This document shows, piece after piece, positions 13,188 to 21,543 of a DNA stretch of 26,912 nucleotides. The stretch lies in contig JAKCBB010000006.1 in the NCBI GenBank assembly GCA_021839365.1, forward strand, positions 1 through 26,912, given 5' to 3'. The position numbers and the translations under genes are program-made. The notes below the pieces were generated by a model that saw only the letters and a program-made list of their open reading frames with translations, was not told the DNA's origin and ran no database searches. This DNA comes from a bacterium. GTDB lineage: Bacteria; Patescibacteriota; Minisyncoccia; UBA6257; Colwellbacteraceae. Numbering within the stretch: the first letter of the stretch is position 1; the number at the start of each line of letters is the position of its first letter.

Positions 13188-14216
13188 ATGAAGTCGAGAA
13201 ATAAATCCGGCAGTCTGCTGTTAAAAATCACAAGAAGCACGCTACCTTTTATTCTGGTTGCCGCGGCTTTTTTTGTTATTTATCCCCACTTGGTTAGAGA
13301 ATGGCCGGGAATCATAAGCGCGCTTAAAGAATCGGACAAGATCCTGTTAATCGTCCTGCTTTTCGCCCAAAGCTCGATATATCTTTTTGACGGTACTTTG
13401 GCGTACACTCTCCTTTCCATACTCGAGAGGAGGGTAAGGTGGGCCCACGCGATACGGATAGCGATACTGGCCGCGATAAGCGGGAAGATACTCCCTGTTG
13501 TCGGAAATACGGTTACGACTTATTTCCTGTACGGCAAGCTTGACGTAAAACTGCGCGAGGTCCTTTTTATCGTTTTCTCGTGGAATATCCTGTATGCCGC
13601 GAACTTTATGCTGTTCTTCGGCCTGGCGCTATTTTTCGCGCCGGCGGACTTCATAAAAACGGTTCATGCTTTCGGATTCTGGACGGCAATTTCCGTTTTT
13701 TTCGGCATTGTCGCGTTGCTTGTATTTCTCTTGATTAAAAAAGGGAAAAATCTGATACGGATATCAAAATTCATTTCCGGTATTTTCGGCGTGGATATAA
13801 ACACCGAAGATATCGCCAAGTTTATGAATGATTTCTATGACGACATACGGATATTGAGCTCAAAGAAATCCCTGACCCTAAGAGCGCTGGCTCTCTCATG
13901 TCTTTATTACCTAAGCAGCGTCCTGATTCTCTATTTCTCATTTTTTGTTTTTCACTATTATCCCAGTTTTACTTCAGTGATATTGGGGTTCGGATTTTCA
14001 ACCATACTGGCTCTTGTTACCTTTGTTCCGGAGGTTCCGGGGGTTACCGAAGCCTCGATGTCCCTGGTATTCGTTACCTTGGGATACCCGGCGCATATCG
14101 CAGTCCTTACCTCGATATTGTACAGATTGGTCTCTTACTGGGTATTATTGCCGTTAGGGGCGCATTCTTATTACAGGCTGAACAAAGAGTATGGCATTAA
14201 AAAAAGAAGAAAATAA
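13188..14216 (+). CDS. UPF0104 / lysylphosphatidylglycerol-synthase-TM-like membrane protein
   Basis: The 342-residue protein is strongly hydrophobic, with about eight membrane helices, the first at residues 17-32 (TLPFILVAAAFFVIYP). The block FVPEVPGVTEASMSLVFVTLGYP followed by ILYRLVSYWVLLPLG is the family signature (PxPGGxGxxE, then Rxxxyxxxxxxg). Members include MprF flippase domains and AglD-like proteins, linked to lipid or glycolipid transfer. The soluble synthase domain of MprF is absent. The 26-base overlap with the helicase gene suggests coupling. Substrate unknown. Confidence 0.8.
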   Translation: MKSRNKSGSLLLKITRSTLPFILVAAAFFVIYPHLVREWPGIISALKESDKILLIVLLFAQSSIYLFDGTLAYTLLSILERRVRWAHAIRIAILAAISGKILPVVGNTVTTYFLYGKLDVKLREVLFIVFSWNILYAANFMLFFGLALFFAPADFIKTVHAFGFWTAISVFFGIVALLVFLLIKKGKNLIRISKFISGIFGVDINTEDIAKFMNDFYDDIRILSSKKSLTLRALALSCLYYLSSVLILYFSFFVFHYYPSFTSVILGFGFSTILALVTFVPEVPGVTEASMSLVFVTLGYPAHIAVLTSILYRLVSYWVLLPLGAHSYYRLNKEYGIKKRRK

Positions 14217-17214
14217 AAAGAAGGGAACGGAATTCGAAAAAGAGTACGCGAAGCTTAATCCGGAGCAGAAAAAAGCCGTGGACCATATATATGGTCCGGT
14301 GATGGTCATCGCCGGACCGGGAACGGGGAAAACCACCGTCCTTACTTTGCGTATCGCCAATATTATAAACAACGGCGTTTCGGCGCAAAATATTTTGGCT
14401 CTTACTTTTACGGAATCGGCAGCGGCCAACATACGCGAAAAACTTTTGGAGCTTGTCGGAAGCGAGGGGTATTACGTGAATATAAACACTTTCCATGGAT
14501 TCGCTAACGGGCTTATCCAGGATTATCCTCAATATTTTCAGAGGATAATAGAAGCGGAAAACGCCACGGACGCGAAACAGATCGCGATACTGCGAAAAAT
14601 CATCGACAAAGGAGACTTTAAAAAACTTAAGCCGATGGGCAAAAAATATGCCTACATAAGCGATATTAAAAAGGCGATAAGCGATTTGAAAAACGAAAAA
14701 TACAGTCCTGAAAATTTTGTCCAGCTTTTGGAGAAAAAAAGAGGGGAGGTTTATAACGCAGAGGACCTGTATAACGGCTCCGGGAAATACAAGGGACAGA
14801 TGAAGAGTAAGTATGTTATCGAACTTGAAAGGCTGGAGAGAAATAAGGAACTGGCCGTGCTTTATAAAGAGTACGAAGACGAGTTGCACAAGGAAAATCT
14901 TTATGATTATAGCGATATGATTCTGGAGGCGATAAAGTCTTTGGAGGAAAACAAAGCTTTTTTGGCGGAAGTCCAGGAAATGTGCAGGTGGGTTCTTGTG
15001 GACGAACATCAGGATACTAATCGTTCGCAGAACGCCTTAGTCGAACTCGTTTCCGGGTTTAACGACCCCCCTAACATATTTGCGGTCGGGGATGAGAAGC
15101 AGGCAATATTCCGGTTTCAGGGAGCAAGCTTGGAAAATTTTTCGCGCTTCTCTGATGAGTTCAAAAATACAGAAAGCATAACCTTAGAAAGAAACTATCG
15201 CTCGACGCAGCCCATACTTGATTCGGCGCATAGTCTTATTAAAAATAACAGGGCTAATATAAGCGAGAAAAATTTGAAGGCGGAAAGCAATGAAGCCGGC
15301 GAGAAGATAAAGATCGCTGTTTTCGATTCCGCGGAAGCTGAAACGGCTTTCGTCGTCGGCGAGGCGGAAAGGCTTATGAAAGAAGGCGTTAAGCCGAAAG
15401 AGATAGCGGTTATTTACCGCGAGAACAAGGATGCGGGGGAATTCATGAGGGCTTTCCGCAGAAGAGGAGTGCCGGCCGTTGTCCGGTCGGACGAGAATAT
15501 CTTGAAAGATGAAAAAATACGGAAGCTTATCGCTCTTTTCCGGGCCGTGGAGTTTTTTGGAGACGACCCGCATCTTATAAGGGTTCTTCATTTGAGTTTT
15601 CTCGAAATAGATCCGCTGGACGCTTATAAAATCCTCGCAGCAGCGGATTCTAGAAAAAAGTCTTCTGTTTATTCGATTATAAGCAGCGAGGAGAAAATGA
15701 AAGAAATCGGGATAGGCGATCCGGGCAGGCTCAGAAAACTGTATTCGAATTTGAGAAGGTGGAAAAAAGACAGCAAGAACAAAAACTTTCTGGAATTCTT
15801 TGAAGAGCTGGTTCGGGAGTCCGGTTTCTACGCAGATATTTCCTCTTCGGGAGGCTACCTTGATGAGCTTGGAAAACTGAAAGCGATATTCCGGGAGGCT
15901 AAGAAAGAAATCGGTTCCAAGTGGGAGTACGGGCTCACGGATTTTACAGAACACCTTGAGGTGCTTGAGGAGCATAATATTCCGATAAACGTTAGGGTCA
16001 GCGACGCGGCAGACGCCGTCAGACTGATGACCGCCCACAAAGCAAAGGGCCTCCAGTTCGACGCTGTTTTTATAGTAAACGCCGTAGACAAGAAGTGGGG
16101 AAACAAGAGGAATTTAGATAAAATAAAATTGCCTTTAGAGACTCCGGTGGATGTGTCCGAGCTTGATAAGAACGAGGATGAGAGGAGGGTGTTTTATATG
16201 GCTATGACGAGAGCCAGGAGGCATGTCTTCATAACTTACTCCAGGCATTCGACGGACGGAAGAGATCAGTCTCCGTCGCAGTTCATAGATGAAATCGGTC
16301 CGGAGTTCAGAGAAAAGATAGATGCGGGAAAATACGAGTCTGATGCGGATAATGGACTAGCGGTTTCGTTGTCCGGGAACGGAAGCGAACCGGCTTTTAT
16401 CGCCCCGACCAAAGATGAGGTAAAAAAGCTTTTTATGAGCAGAGGGTTTCCGGTTACGCATCTTAATAATTATTTGAGATGTCCGTGGCGGTATTTTTAC
16501 CTGGATCTTCTGCGCGTGCCCCGCGTTATGACCGGGTCGCAGGTCTACGGGACATGCGTTCACGCCGGACTCGAGGAATTTTTTAAAAAACTAAATGCCG
16601 GAGAAAAGCCGGACAGCGCAGCAATGCTTGCCGGTTTTGTAAAAAAGTTAAAGAAACAGCCGATTTCCTCCGATGAAAAGGAATGGGTGCTTAAGAGAGG
16701 CAGAGAAACGTTGCCAAAATATTGCGAGCAACATGACGGCCGGTGGAACGGGGATTCGGTGACGGAATACTCCGTTACGGCAAACCTGACAGGCGAGATA
16801 AGGCTTGCGGGGAGATTGGACAGGCTGGAACATATTAAAGACGGAGAAGTGAGGGTTATCGACTATAAAACAAGCAAGCCGAAGAGCGAAAATGAAATAA
16901 GGGGATTAACCAAGAACTCCAGCGGAGATCAATTCCGCCAGCTTGTTTTTTACAAACTTCTTTTAGAGCTTGATCCGCGGCATCAGTACAGAATGAATAC
17001 CGGAGTGATAGACTTCGTACAACCGGATGGAAAAGGAAAATTCATACAGAGAGAGATTTCAGTAAGCGAAGAACAAGTCGAGCAGCTTAAAGCATTGATT
17101 ATAGAGAAAGCGGGCGAGATAATGAATCTGGAGTTTTGGAACAAAACCTGCGGAGAGCCTGATTGTGAATTTTGCGGACTCCGCTCGCTTATGGCGGCAG
17201 ATAACAATGCGTAG
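14191..17214 (+). CDS. UvrD/PcrA-family helicase with C-terminal PD-(D/E)XK nuclease
   Basis: The 1007-residue protein is a superfamily-1A helicase: Q-motif LNPEQKKAV (22-30), Walker A AGPGTGKTT (41-49), Walker B VDEHQDTN (270-277), GDEKQAIFRFQGA (about 299-311), ERNYRST, MTAHKAKGLQFD and the motif VI region MAMTRARRHVF. The C-terminal third is a RecB/AddB-type nuclease: HLNNYLRCPWRYF, GRLDRLEHI and VIDYKTSK with D891 and K893. Four cysteines (764, 987, 992, 995, the last three as CGEPDCEFC) match the iron-sulfur staple of AddB and Cas4-like nucleases. Likely role: DNA double-strand end processing or repair. It overlaps both neighbours. Confidence 0.9.
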   Translation: MALKKEENKKKGTEFEKEYAKLNPEQKKAVDHIYGPVMVIAGPGTGKTTVLTLRIANIINNGVSAQNILALTFTESAAANIREKLLELVGSEGYYVNINTFHGFANGLIQDYPQYFQRIIEAENATDAKQIAILRKIIDKGDFKKLKPMGKKYAYISDIKKAISDLKNEKYSPENFVQLLEKKRGEVYNAEDLYNGSGKYKGQMKSKYVIELERLERNKELAVLYKEYEDELHKENLYDYSDMILEAIKSLEENKAFLAEVQEMCRWVLVDEHQDTNRSQNALVELVSGFNDPPNIFAVGDEKQAIFRFQGASLENFSRFSDEFKNTESITLERNYRSTQPILDSAHSLIKNNRANISEKNLKAESNEAGEKIKIAVFDSAEAETAFVVGEAERLMKEGVKPKEIAVIYRENKDAGEFMRAFRRRGVPAVVRSDENILKDEKIRKLIALFRAVEFFGDDPHLIRVLHLSFLEIDPLDAYKILAAADSRKKSSVYSIISSEEKMKEIGIGDPGRLRKLYSNLRRWKKDSKNKNFLEFFEELVRESGFYADISSSGGYLDELGKLKAIFREAKKEIGSKWEYGLTDFTEHLEVLEEHNIPINVRVSDAADAVRLMTAHKAKGLQFDAVFIVNAVDKKWGNKRNLDKIKLPLETPVDVSELDKNEDERRVFYMAMTRARRHVFITYSRHSTDGRDQSPSQFIDEIGPEFREKIDAGKYESDADNGLAVSLSGNGSEPAFIAPTKDEVKKLFMSRGFPVTHLNNYLRCPWRYFYLDLLRVPRVMTGSQVYGTCVHAGLEEFFKKLNAGEKPDSAAMLAGFVKKLKKQPISSDEKEWVLKRGRETLPKYCEQHDGRWNGDSVTEYSVTANLTGEIRLAGRLDRLEHIKDGEVRVIDYKTSKPKSENEIRGLTKNSSGDQFRQLVFYKLLLELDPRHQYRMNTGVIDFVQPDGKGKFIQREISVSEEQVEQLKALIIEKAGEIMNLEFWNKTCGEPDCEFCGLRSLMAADNNA

Positions 17215-19147
17215 AAGAAAACCGATAAGAAATATAAAACCGATTTTATCCGACATCCGGCACAAAGAGGAAAAATACGATGTTCCTCCGCGCAAAATCC
17301 AGGCATCGAGACTTTCGCGGTTCAGGCCGAAAGGAGAGATAAAACTCGGAGAGCATAAAGTCAACGCGGAAAGGGACAGAAAACTCCGTACTCTTGCCGC
17401 AGCGGGGGCAAGTCTTGTCATAGTCGTATTTGTCTGGTGGGCGGGATCGGGGGTTGTGGCGCGGGCAGACCTAAGAAACAGGTATGCGGCTTCGAGAGAA
17501 AATCTTTGGGAACTTCTGCAGTCTCCGGGATCTTCTTCGACTGATCAGGTAGTATCCTTAAACCGGAACGGAGGATTGGAGTTTCCTTTCATAAATCAAT
17601 TCAACGCCGCTACGCGCGATATAAACGAGCTTGGCGGATCCGTTACCGACCTGTCATCGGCCATGGTCGATTTTAGCGGCAACTGGATAACGGATTTTTT
17701 CGGCGGGAACGGAGGAGATTTGCTGGCTAATGTTTCGAATATAAAGGACGATTTATCTTCAATAGTTTCTTCAAACAGATTGTTTATCGACGAATCGAAT
17801 CCTTCGGCAAGCGGCTCCGTCAGCGAGTCGGTTAATCTGGAGTCTAAACTCTTACTTTTCCAAAATGGAGCGGACGGGTTATTCAGTCTTTTAAGCGCGA
17901 CCTCCTCGCATATTTTGCTAGTATTTACAGACCCGACAGATTCACTGCGACCTTCGGGAGGAAAAATATCAAGTTACGCGGATTTGACCATAAGCGGAGG
18001 GCAGGAATCCAGTTTGGCAGTTCAGAGCATTTCCGTTCCCGATTCGGAGCCCGGAAAAAAAATTCTCCCGCCACCGGAACTGCGGGGGGTGGAAAAAACA
18101 TGGAGTGCGGGAGAGGCAAACTGGTTTTTTGATTTTCCGACCTCGGCCGAAAAGATAATATCTTTTATGCAGTCGTCCGGAGTTTATAGCGGAAGCGGAA
18201 CAAAATTCAGCGGTGTTATTCTTGTAAACAACCAGGCGCTTCAGCAGATGATCGCGGCGGTTAATCCGTCTCTTCTGCCGGACAGCGGGAGGAGCGTGGT
18301 CGATTCAACTTATCTCAAAACCGCGTTGCCTGAGGTATTTAAAGAGATTGCCAGCTCCGCTCCTTTGGTCCAGCAGGATCTTATGGGAGCGATAGAGGGC
18401 GGGTTATCCGATAAGAATATAATGATGTTTTTTACGGATAACCGGCTCCAAAGTTTCGTGTCTTCATTCGGATATGACGGCGGAGTTTATAGTGTTCCTT
18501 ATAATTTCGCCGGAGACTATCTTGGAGTAACCAATATAACGCCGCAGGCGGCTAGGCACGGGACAGTTTTATCCGATCATGTTATTTTGAAGTCGCAGGT
18601 AGATCAGTCGGGGACGGTAAGCGACAATTTGACCATAGAAGACTCCTATTCCAATCCAGCGGGCTGGTACCATGATTACCGGAGAACGCTGGTGCGGATT
18701 TTTACTTTGCCCACCTCCGCCTTAATAAGCGCCGATGGAATGAGTAATCCTGTTTTCGAAAACCTGGGACAGTACCGCGCCGGATATTCTACAGACCCGA
18801 CTCTTTCAACTATAGAAAATAGCGTCGTGCCGTCAGGGGTAACAGGAGTGAGTGAGGAGTCGGAGTCGGGGATGAGGGCGTATGGAGCATGGCTTAACGG
18901 ATATGTCGGGGAAATGGATACCTTGAATATGAATTACGTTTCCGGAAGCATGACGATTTCCGACGGACAGAAATTCTATTTTGTTTTTGACAAACAGTCC
19001 GGGGTGAATCAAACTCTTGACTATCTGGTGCAGGCTCCCTTAGGGTACGGATGGGAGGAAGCTCCCGGAGAAAGCCCGGTTTACAGCTTCCACTCTTCAA
19101 GTTTGGCGCCAAGAACGATTATCGAATTGACGCTGGTGAAGAAATAA
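17207..19147 (+). CDS. DUF4012-family membrane-anchored protein
   Basis: About 646 residues from ATG 17207, which overlaps the helicase stop; an upstream in-frame GTG at 17165 lies inside the helicase gene and is less likely. A basic cytoplasmic tail of 60 residues precedes one membrane helix (about 62-82, LAAAGASLVIVVFVWWAGS). The large exterior part has the family pattern LLVFTDPTDSLRPSGGKISSYADL (about 253-276), then WFFDFPTSAEKIISFM and FSGVILVNNQALQQMI. DUF4012 proteins are common in CPR and other envelope-unusual bacteria; function is unknown, and a LytR-CpsA-Psr-like fold has been suggested for relatives, which I cannot confirm here. No enzyme motif is recognised. Confidence 0.8.
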   Translation: MRRRKPIRNIKPILSDIRHKEEKYDVPPRKIQASRLSRFRPKGEIKLGEHKVNAERDRKLRTLAAAGASLVIVVFVWWAGSGVVARADLRNRYAASRENLWELLQSPGSSSTDQVVSLNRNGGLEFPFINQFNAATRDINELGGSVTDLSSAMVDFSGNWITDFFGGNGGDLLANVSNIKDDLSSIVSSNRLFIDESNPSASGSVSESVNLESKLLLFQNGADGLFSLLSATSSHILLVFTDPTDSLRPSGGKISSYADLTISGGQESSLAVQSISVPDSEPGKKILPPPELRGVEKTWSAGEANWFFDFPTSAEKIISFMQSSGVYSGSGTKFSGVILVNNQALQQMIAAVNPSLLPDSGRSVVDSTYLKTALPEVFKEIASSAPLVQQDLMGAIEGGLSDKNIMMFFTDNRLQSFVSSFGYDGGVYSVPYNFAGDYLGVTNITPQAARHGTVLSDHVILKSQVDQSGTVSDNLTIEDSYSNPAGWYHDYRRTLVRIFTLPTSALISADGMSNPVFENLGQYRAGYSTDPTLSTIENSVVPSGVTGVSEESESGMRAYGAWLNGYVGEMDTLNMNYVSGSMTISDGQKFYFVFDKQSGVNQTLDYLVQAPLGYGWEEAPGESPVYSFHSSSLAPRTIIELTLVKK

Positions 19148-19227
19148 CGATTGAGCCACGAATAGTGAAGTGCCGTACTATGTCATGTGCGGTTCATGGT
19201 TCATGTTCCACGACAATCATATAAGTT

Positions 19228-20985
19228 ATGGAAAAAAATATCAGGAACTTCGTCATAATCGCCCATATAGATCACGGAAAATCCACTCTGGCAGACAGGA
19301 TGCTTGAAGTTACCTCGACTATCCCTCCGCACAAGATGCGCGCCCAGTATCTTGATCAGATGGAGCTGGAGAGAGAAAGGGGAATAACCATAAAAATGGC
19401 GCCGGTCAGGATGAAATTTTCTACGCCTGACGGAAAGGAGTATTTTTTAAATCTTATCGACACGCCGGGCCACAGCGATTTTTCTTATGAAGTTTCAAGG
19501 GCTTTGAACGCGGTAGAAGGCGCGGTTCTTCTTGTCGACGCCACGCAGGGTATCCAGGCGCAGACTCTCGCAAATTATCATAATGCCGTTAGAGAAGGGT
19601 TGAAAATAATAGGAGCGGTAAACAAGATAGATGTCGCGGACAAGGACGACGTTAGAAGAATTGTGAATGAGGTTGCCGAACTTTTGTCGGTTGAGCCCGA
19701 TGAAGTGTTCAAGGTTTCCGGAAAAACCGGCGAGGGCGTCAAAGAGCTTATACAAGCTGTCGTTAAAAGTATTCCGGCGCCGAAGGCGGAAAGCGGCAGA
19801 TCCGCGCTTATTTTCAGTTCTCTTTATGACGAGCACAAGGGCGTCGTGGCCTTCGTAAGAGCGTTCGGGGGAGGATTCAGGGCTGGAGACGATACGGGAC
19901 TTGTCGGTAAAAAATATAAGTTTAAGGTAAAAGAAGTCGGTCATTTCGCGCCGGAATTTACAGCGGATAAAGATCTGTTTGCGCCGGAGATAGGATACAT
20001 AGTTACCGGCATCAAGGATCCTGAAGTAGTCATGGTAGGGGACACGATAGGAGAAGCGCAGCTTCCGGGATTCACTTTTCCAAATCCGGTGGTATTCGTT
20101 TCTCTTTATCCCGAAGAAAGCCATGACTATGAATCGCTGAAGTCGGCTGTGTATAAATTAAAACTTAACGATTCGGCTTTAACTTTTTCTCCGGACATGA
20201 GCGAGGTGTTGGGCAGGGGATTCAAGGGCGGTTTTTTGGGGAAACTTCATTTCGAGATAACCGTTGAAAGGTTAGAGAAGGAGTTCGGCATATCTGTAAT
20301 AACCAGTTTCCCCTCCGTGGCTTACAAAACCAAAGAGAAAGACGGAGAAAAGATCGTTGAAAATCCCAAAGATTTCCCCAATGAATACCTTGAAGCGTAT
20401 GAACCGGTGGTCAATTTAACAGTTCTTTCTCCGCAAAGATTTTTGGGTCCGGTTTTGGATTTGGGGAAGATATTCAGAATGAAAAACATTGAAACCGAAA
20501 TAATCGCCGGCGGAATAAAAATCAGCGCTCGCATGCCCCTCGCGGATATGATTTTGGATTTTGACGACAGGCTGAAATCGGTTTCACAGGGATTTGCCTC
20601 CTTTAGTTATAATCTGGCCGGCTACGAAAGAGCGGAGCTGCGGCGCGTTGACATTTTGGTTGCCGGCGAAATGGTTCCCGGTCTGTCGCGTATAGTACCT
20701 AAAGAAGAAGTCGGTTCCATCGGTCGGAGCACCGTCGAGAAGCTTAAAGACCTTTTGCCGCGCCAGCAGTTCGCTCAGGCGATACAGGCGGCCGTGGGGG
20801 GAGATATTATCGCCCGCGAAACCATTCCCGCGTTGCGTAAGGACGTAACTGGATACCTTTATGGCGGCGACAGGAGCAGGAAAATGAAGCTTTGGAAAAA
20901 ACAGAAGGAGGGAAAGGCCAGATTGAAAGCCTCTGGCCGCGTTACAATCTCGCCCGAGGTTTTTAAGGAATTGTTAAAGAAATAA
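19228..20985 (+). CDS. lepA: Elongation factor 4 (LepA), ribosome back-translocation GTPase
   Basis: The 585-residue GTPase has G1 AHIDHGKS (12-19), the switch ERERGITIK, G3 DTPGHSDFSYEVSRAL, G4 NKID, and the LepA-specific C-terminus YLYGGDRSRKMKLWKKQKEGKARL. The DTPGHSDFSYEVSR block and this tail separate LepA from EF-G and BipA. Length is slightly below the usual 595-600. LepA acts on stalled or misloaded ribosomes and in 30S biogenesis. There is no Shine-Dalgarno and no clear promoter in the 80-base gap upstream, where GGTTCATGGTTCATG is a short tandem repeat. Confidence 0.95.
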   Translation: MEKNIRNFVIIAHIDHGKSTLADRMLEVTSTIPPHKMRAQYLDQMELERERGITIKMAPVRMKFSTPDGKEYFLNLIDTPGHSDFSYEVSRALNAVEGAVLLVDATQGIQAQTLANYHNAVREGLKIIGAVNKIDVADKDDVRRIVNEVAELLSVEPDEVFKVSGKTGEGVKELIQAVVKSIPAPKAESGRSALIFSSLYDEHKGVVAFVRAFGGGFRAGDDTGLVGKKYKFKVKEVGHFAPEFTADKDLFAPEIGYIVTGIKDPEVVMVGDTIGEAQLPGFTFPNPVVFVSLYPEESHDYESLKSAVYKLKLNDSALTFSPDMSEVLGRGFKGGFLGKLHFEITVERLEKEFGISVITSFPSVAYKTKEKDGEKIVENPKDFPNEYLEAYEPVVNLTVLSPQRFLGPVLDLGKIFRMKNIETEIIAGGIKISARMPLADMILDFDDRLKSVSQGFASFSYNLAGYERAELRRVDILVAGEMVPGLSRIVPKEEVGSIGRSTVEKLKDLLPRQQFAQAIQAAVGGDIIARETIPALRKDVTGYLYGGDRSRKMKLWKKQKEGKARLKASGRVTISPEVFKELLKK

Positions 20986-21000
20986 CCGTAATGGTATATT
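20971..21000 (+). promoter_or_regulatory. Leaderless promoter of the ftsB-like gene and tRNA-Gly
   Basis: TTGTTA at 20971-20976, 18 bases, TATATT at 20995-21000 with extended TG at 20992-20993. Predicted start 21007, one base before the GTG at 21008. The -35 lies inside the lepA 3' end. Confidence 0.6.
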
Positions 21001-21007
21001 TGTAATA

Positions 21008-21298
21008 GTGAAAAGGCTGGCTATTTACGCGGTATTTATTACGGTATTGATAATCGTCGCTTATCAAGCAGCGAAGCTTGGTTTGGGTCTGCGAATCCTG
21101 GAGAAGCAATATACCGGTCTCAAGGAAGAAAACGCCTCGCTTACCGCCAGCAACGCTTCCCTGACGCAACAAATAAAGTTTTATTCCGATCCCTATAACC
21201 TTGCAAAAGAGTTAAGGTCGAAGTTAAACTACATTTTGCCCGGAGAAAAAGAGGTGATAATCGTACCGAGCACCAGCACCACAAGCACCAGCCGTTAG
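21008..21298 (+). CDS. FtsB/DivIC-like septum formation protein
   Basis: The 96-residue protein has one N-terminal membrane helix (about 3-27, RLAIYAVFITVLIIVAYQ), then a heptad-rich coiled coil (LEKQYTGLKEENASLTASNASLTQQI) and the DivIC-type end DPYNLAKELRSKLNYILPGEKEVIIV. FtsB/DivIC joins FtsL and FtsQ/DivIB in the divisome. The start is GTG at the predicted transcription start. The final G of the TAG stop is the first base of tRNA-Gly, so the two must share a transcript and RNase P cleavage would remove the stop codon from the mRNA. FtsL is an alternative, but the PGE end favours FtsB/DivIC. Confidence 0.8.
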   Translation: MKRLAIYAVFITVLIIVAYQAAKLGLGLRILEKQYTGLKEENASLTASNASLTQQIKFYSDPYNLAKELRSKLNYILPGEKEVIIVPSTSTTSTSR

Positions 21299-21371
21299 CG
21301 GGATTAGTACAGCGGCAGTACATTAGCTTCCCAAGCTAAGGACGCGGGTTCGACTCCCGTATCCCGCTCCA
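21298..21371 (+). tRNA. tRNA-Gly (anticodon CCC)
   Basis: Acceptor stem GCGGGAT/ATCCCGC, discriminator T and an encoded CCA (21369-21371). The anticodon arm TTAGC-TTCCCAA-GCTAA gives CCC, reading GGG. The T arm is CGGGTTCGACTCCCG. The 5' base overlaps the stop codon of the ftsB-like gene. Confidence 0.95.
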
Positions 21372-21399
21372 GTTTTAGAAAAATGTCTTTTTCAGATAC

Positions 21400-21412
21400 G
21401 CCTTCTTAAGGC
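21400..21412 (+). terminator. Short hairpin after tRNA-Gly, weak terminator
   Basis: GCCTT-CTT-AAGGC followed by ATTACTCTTTG. The 5-bp stem and broken T stretch make termination uncertain. Confidence 0.3.
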
Positions 21413-21420
21413 ATTACTCT

Positions 21421-21449
21421 TTGAGTTTTAGTCCTTGATGGTGTATATT
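21421..21449 (+). promoter_or_regulatory. Promoter of tRNA-Thr and prfB
   Basis: TTGAGT at 21421-21426, 17 bases, TATATT at 21444-21449. Predicted start about 21456, 12 bases before the tRNA. prfB begins three bases after the tRNA, so it likely shares this promoter. Confidence 0.65.
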
Positions 21450-21467
21450 GTTACTCGTTAGTAATCA

Positions 21468-21540
21468 GCCCGAGTAGCTCAGTTGGCAGAGCGAGCGCTT
21501 CGTAAGCGTTAGGTCGGAGGTTCGACCCCTCTCTCGGGCT
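21468..21540 (+). tRNA. tRNA-Thr (anticodon CGT)
   Basis: Acceptor stem GCCCGAG/CTCGGGC, D arm GCTCAGTTGGCAGAGC, anticodon arm AGCGC-TTCGTAA-GCGTT giving CGT (codon ACG), T arm GGAGGTTCGACCCCTC, discriminator T. CCA is not encoded. Length 73. Confidence 0.95.
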
Positions 21541-21543
21541 CAA

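Noticed and set aside
14197..15009. 270-residue minus-strand frame inside the helicase gene
   Set aside because: Low-complexity, Phe/Leu-rich shadow of the lysine-rich coding strand; no start signals.
17165..17206. GTG 17165 start of the DUF4012 gene
   Set aside because: It would overlap the helicase by 50 bases with no ribosome site; ATG 17207 gives the usual basic tail and a minimal overlap.
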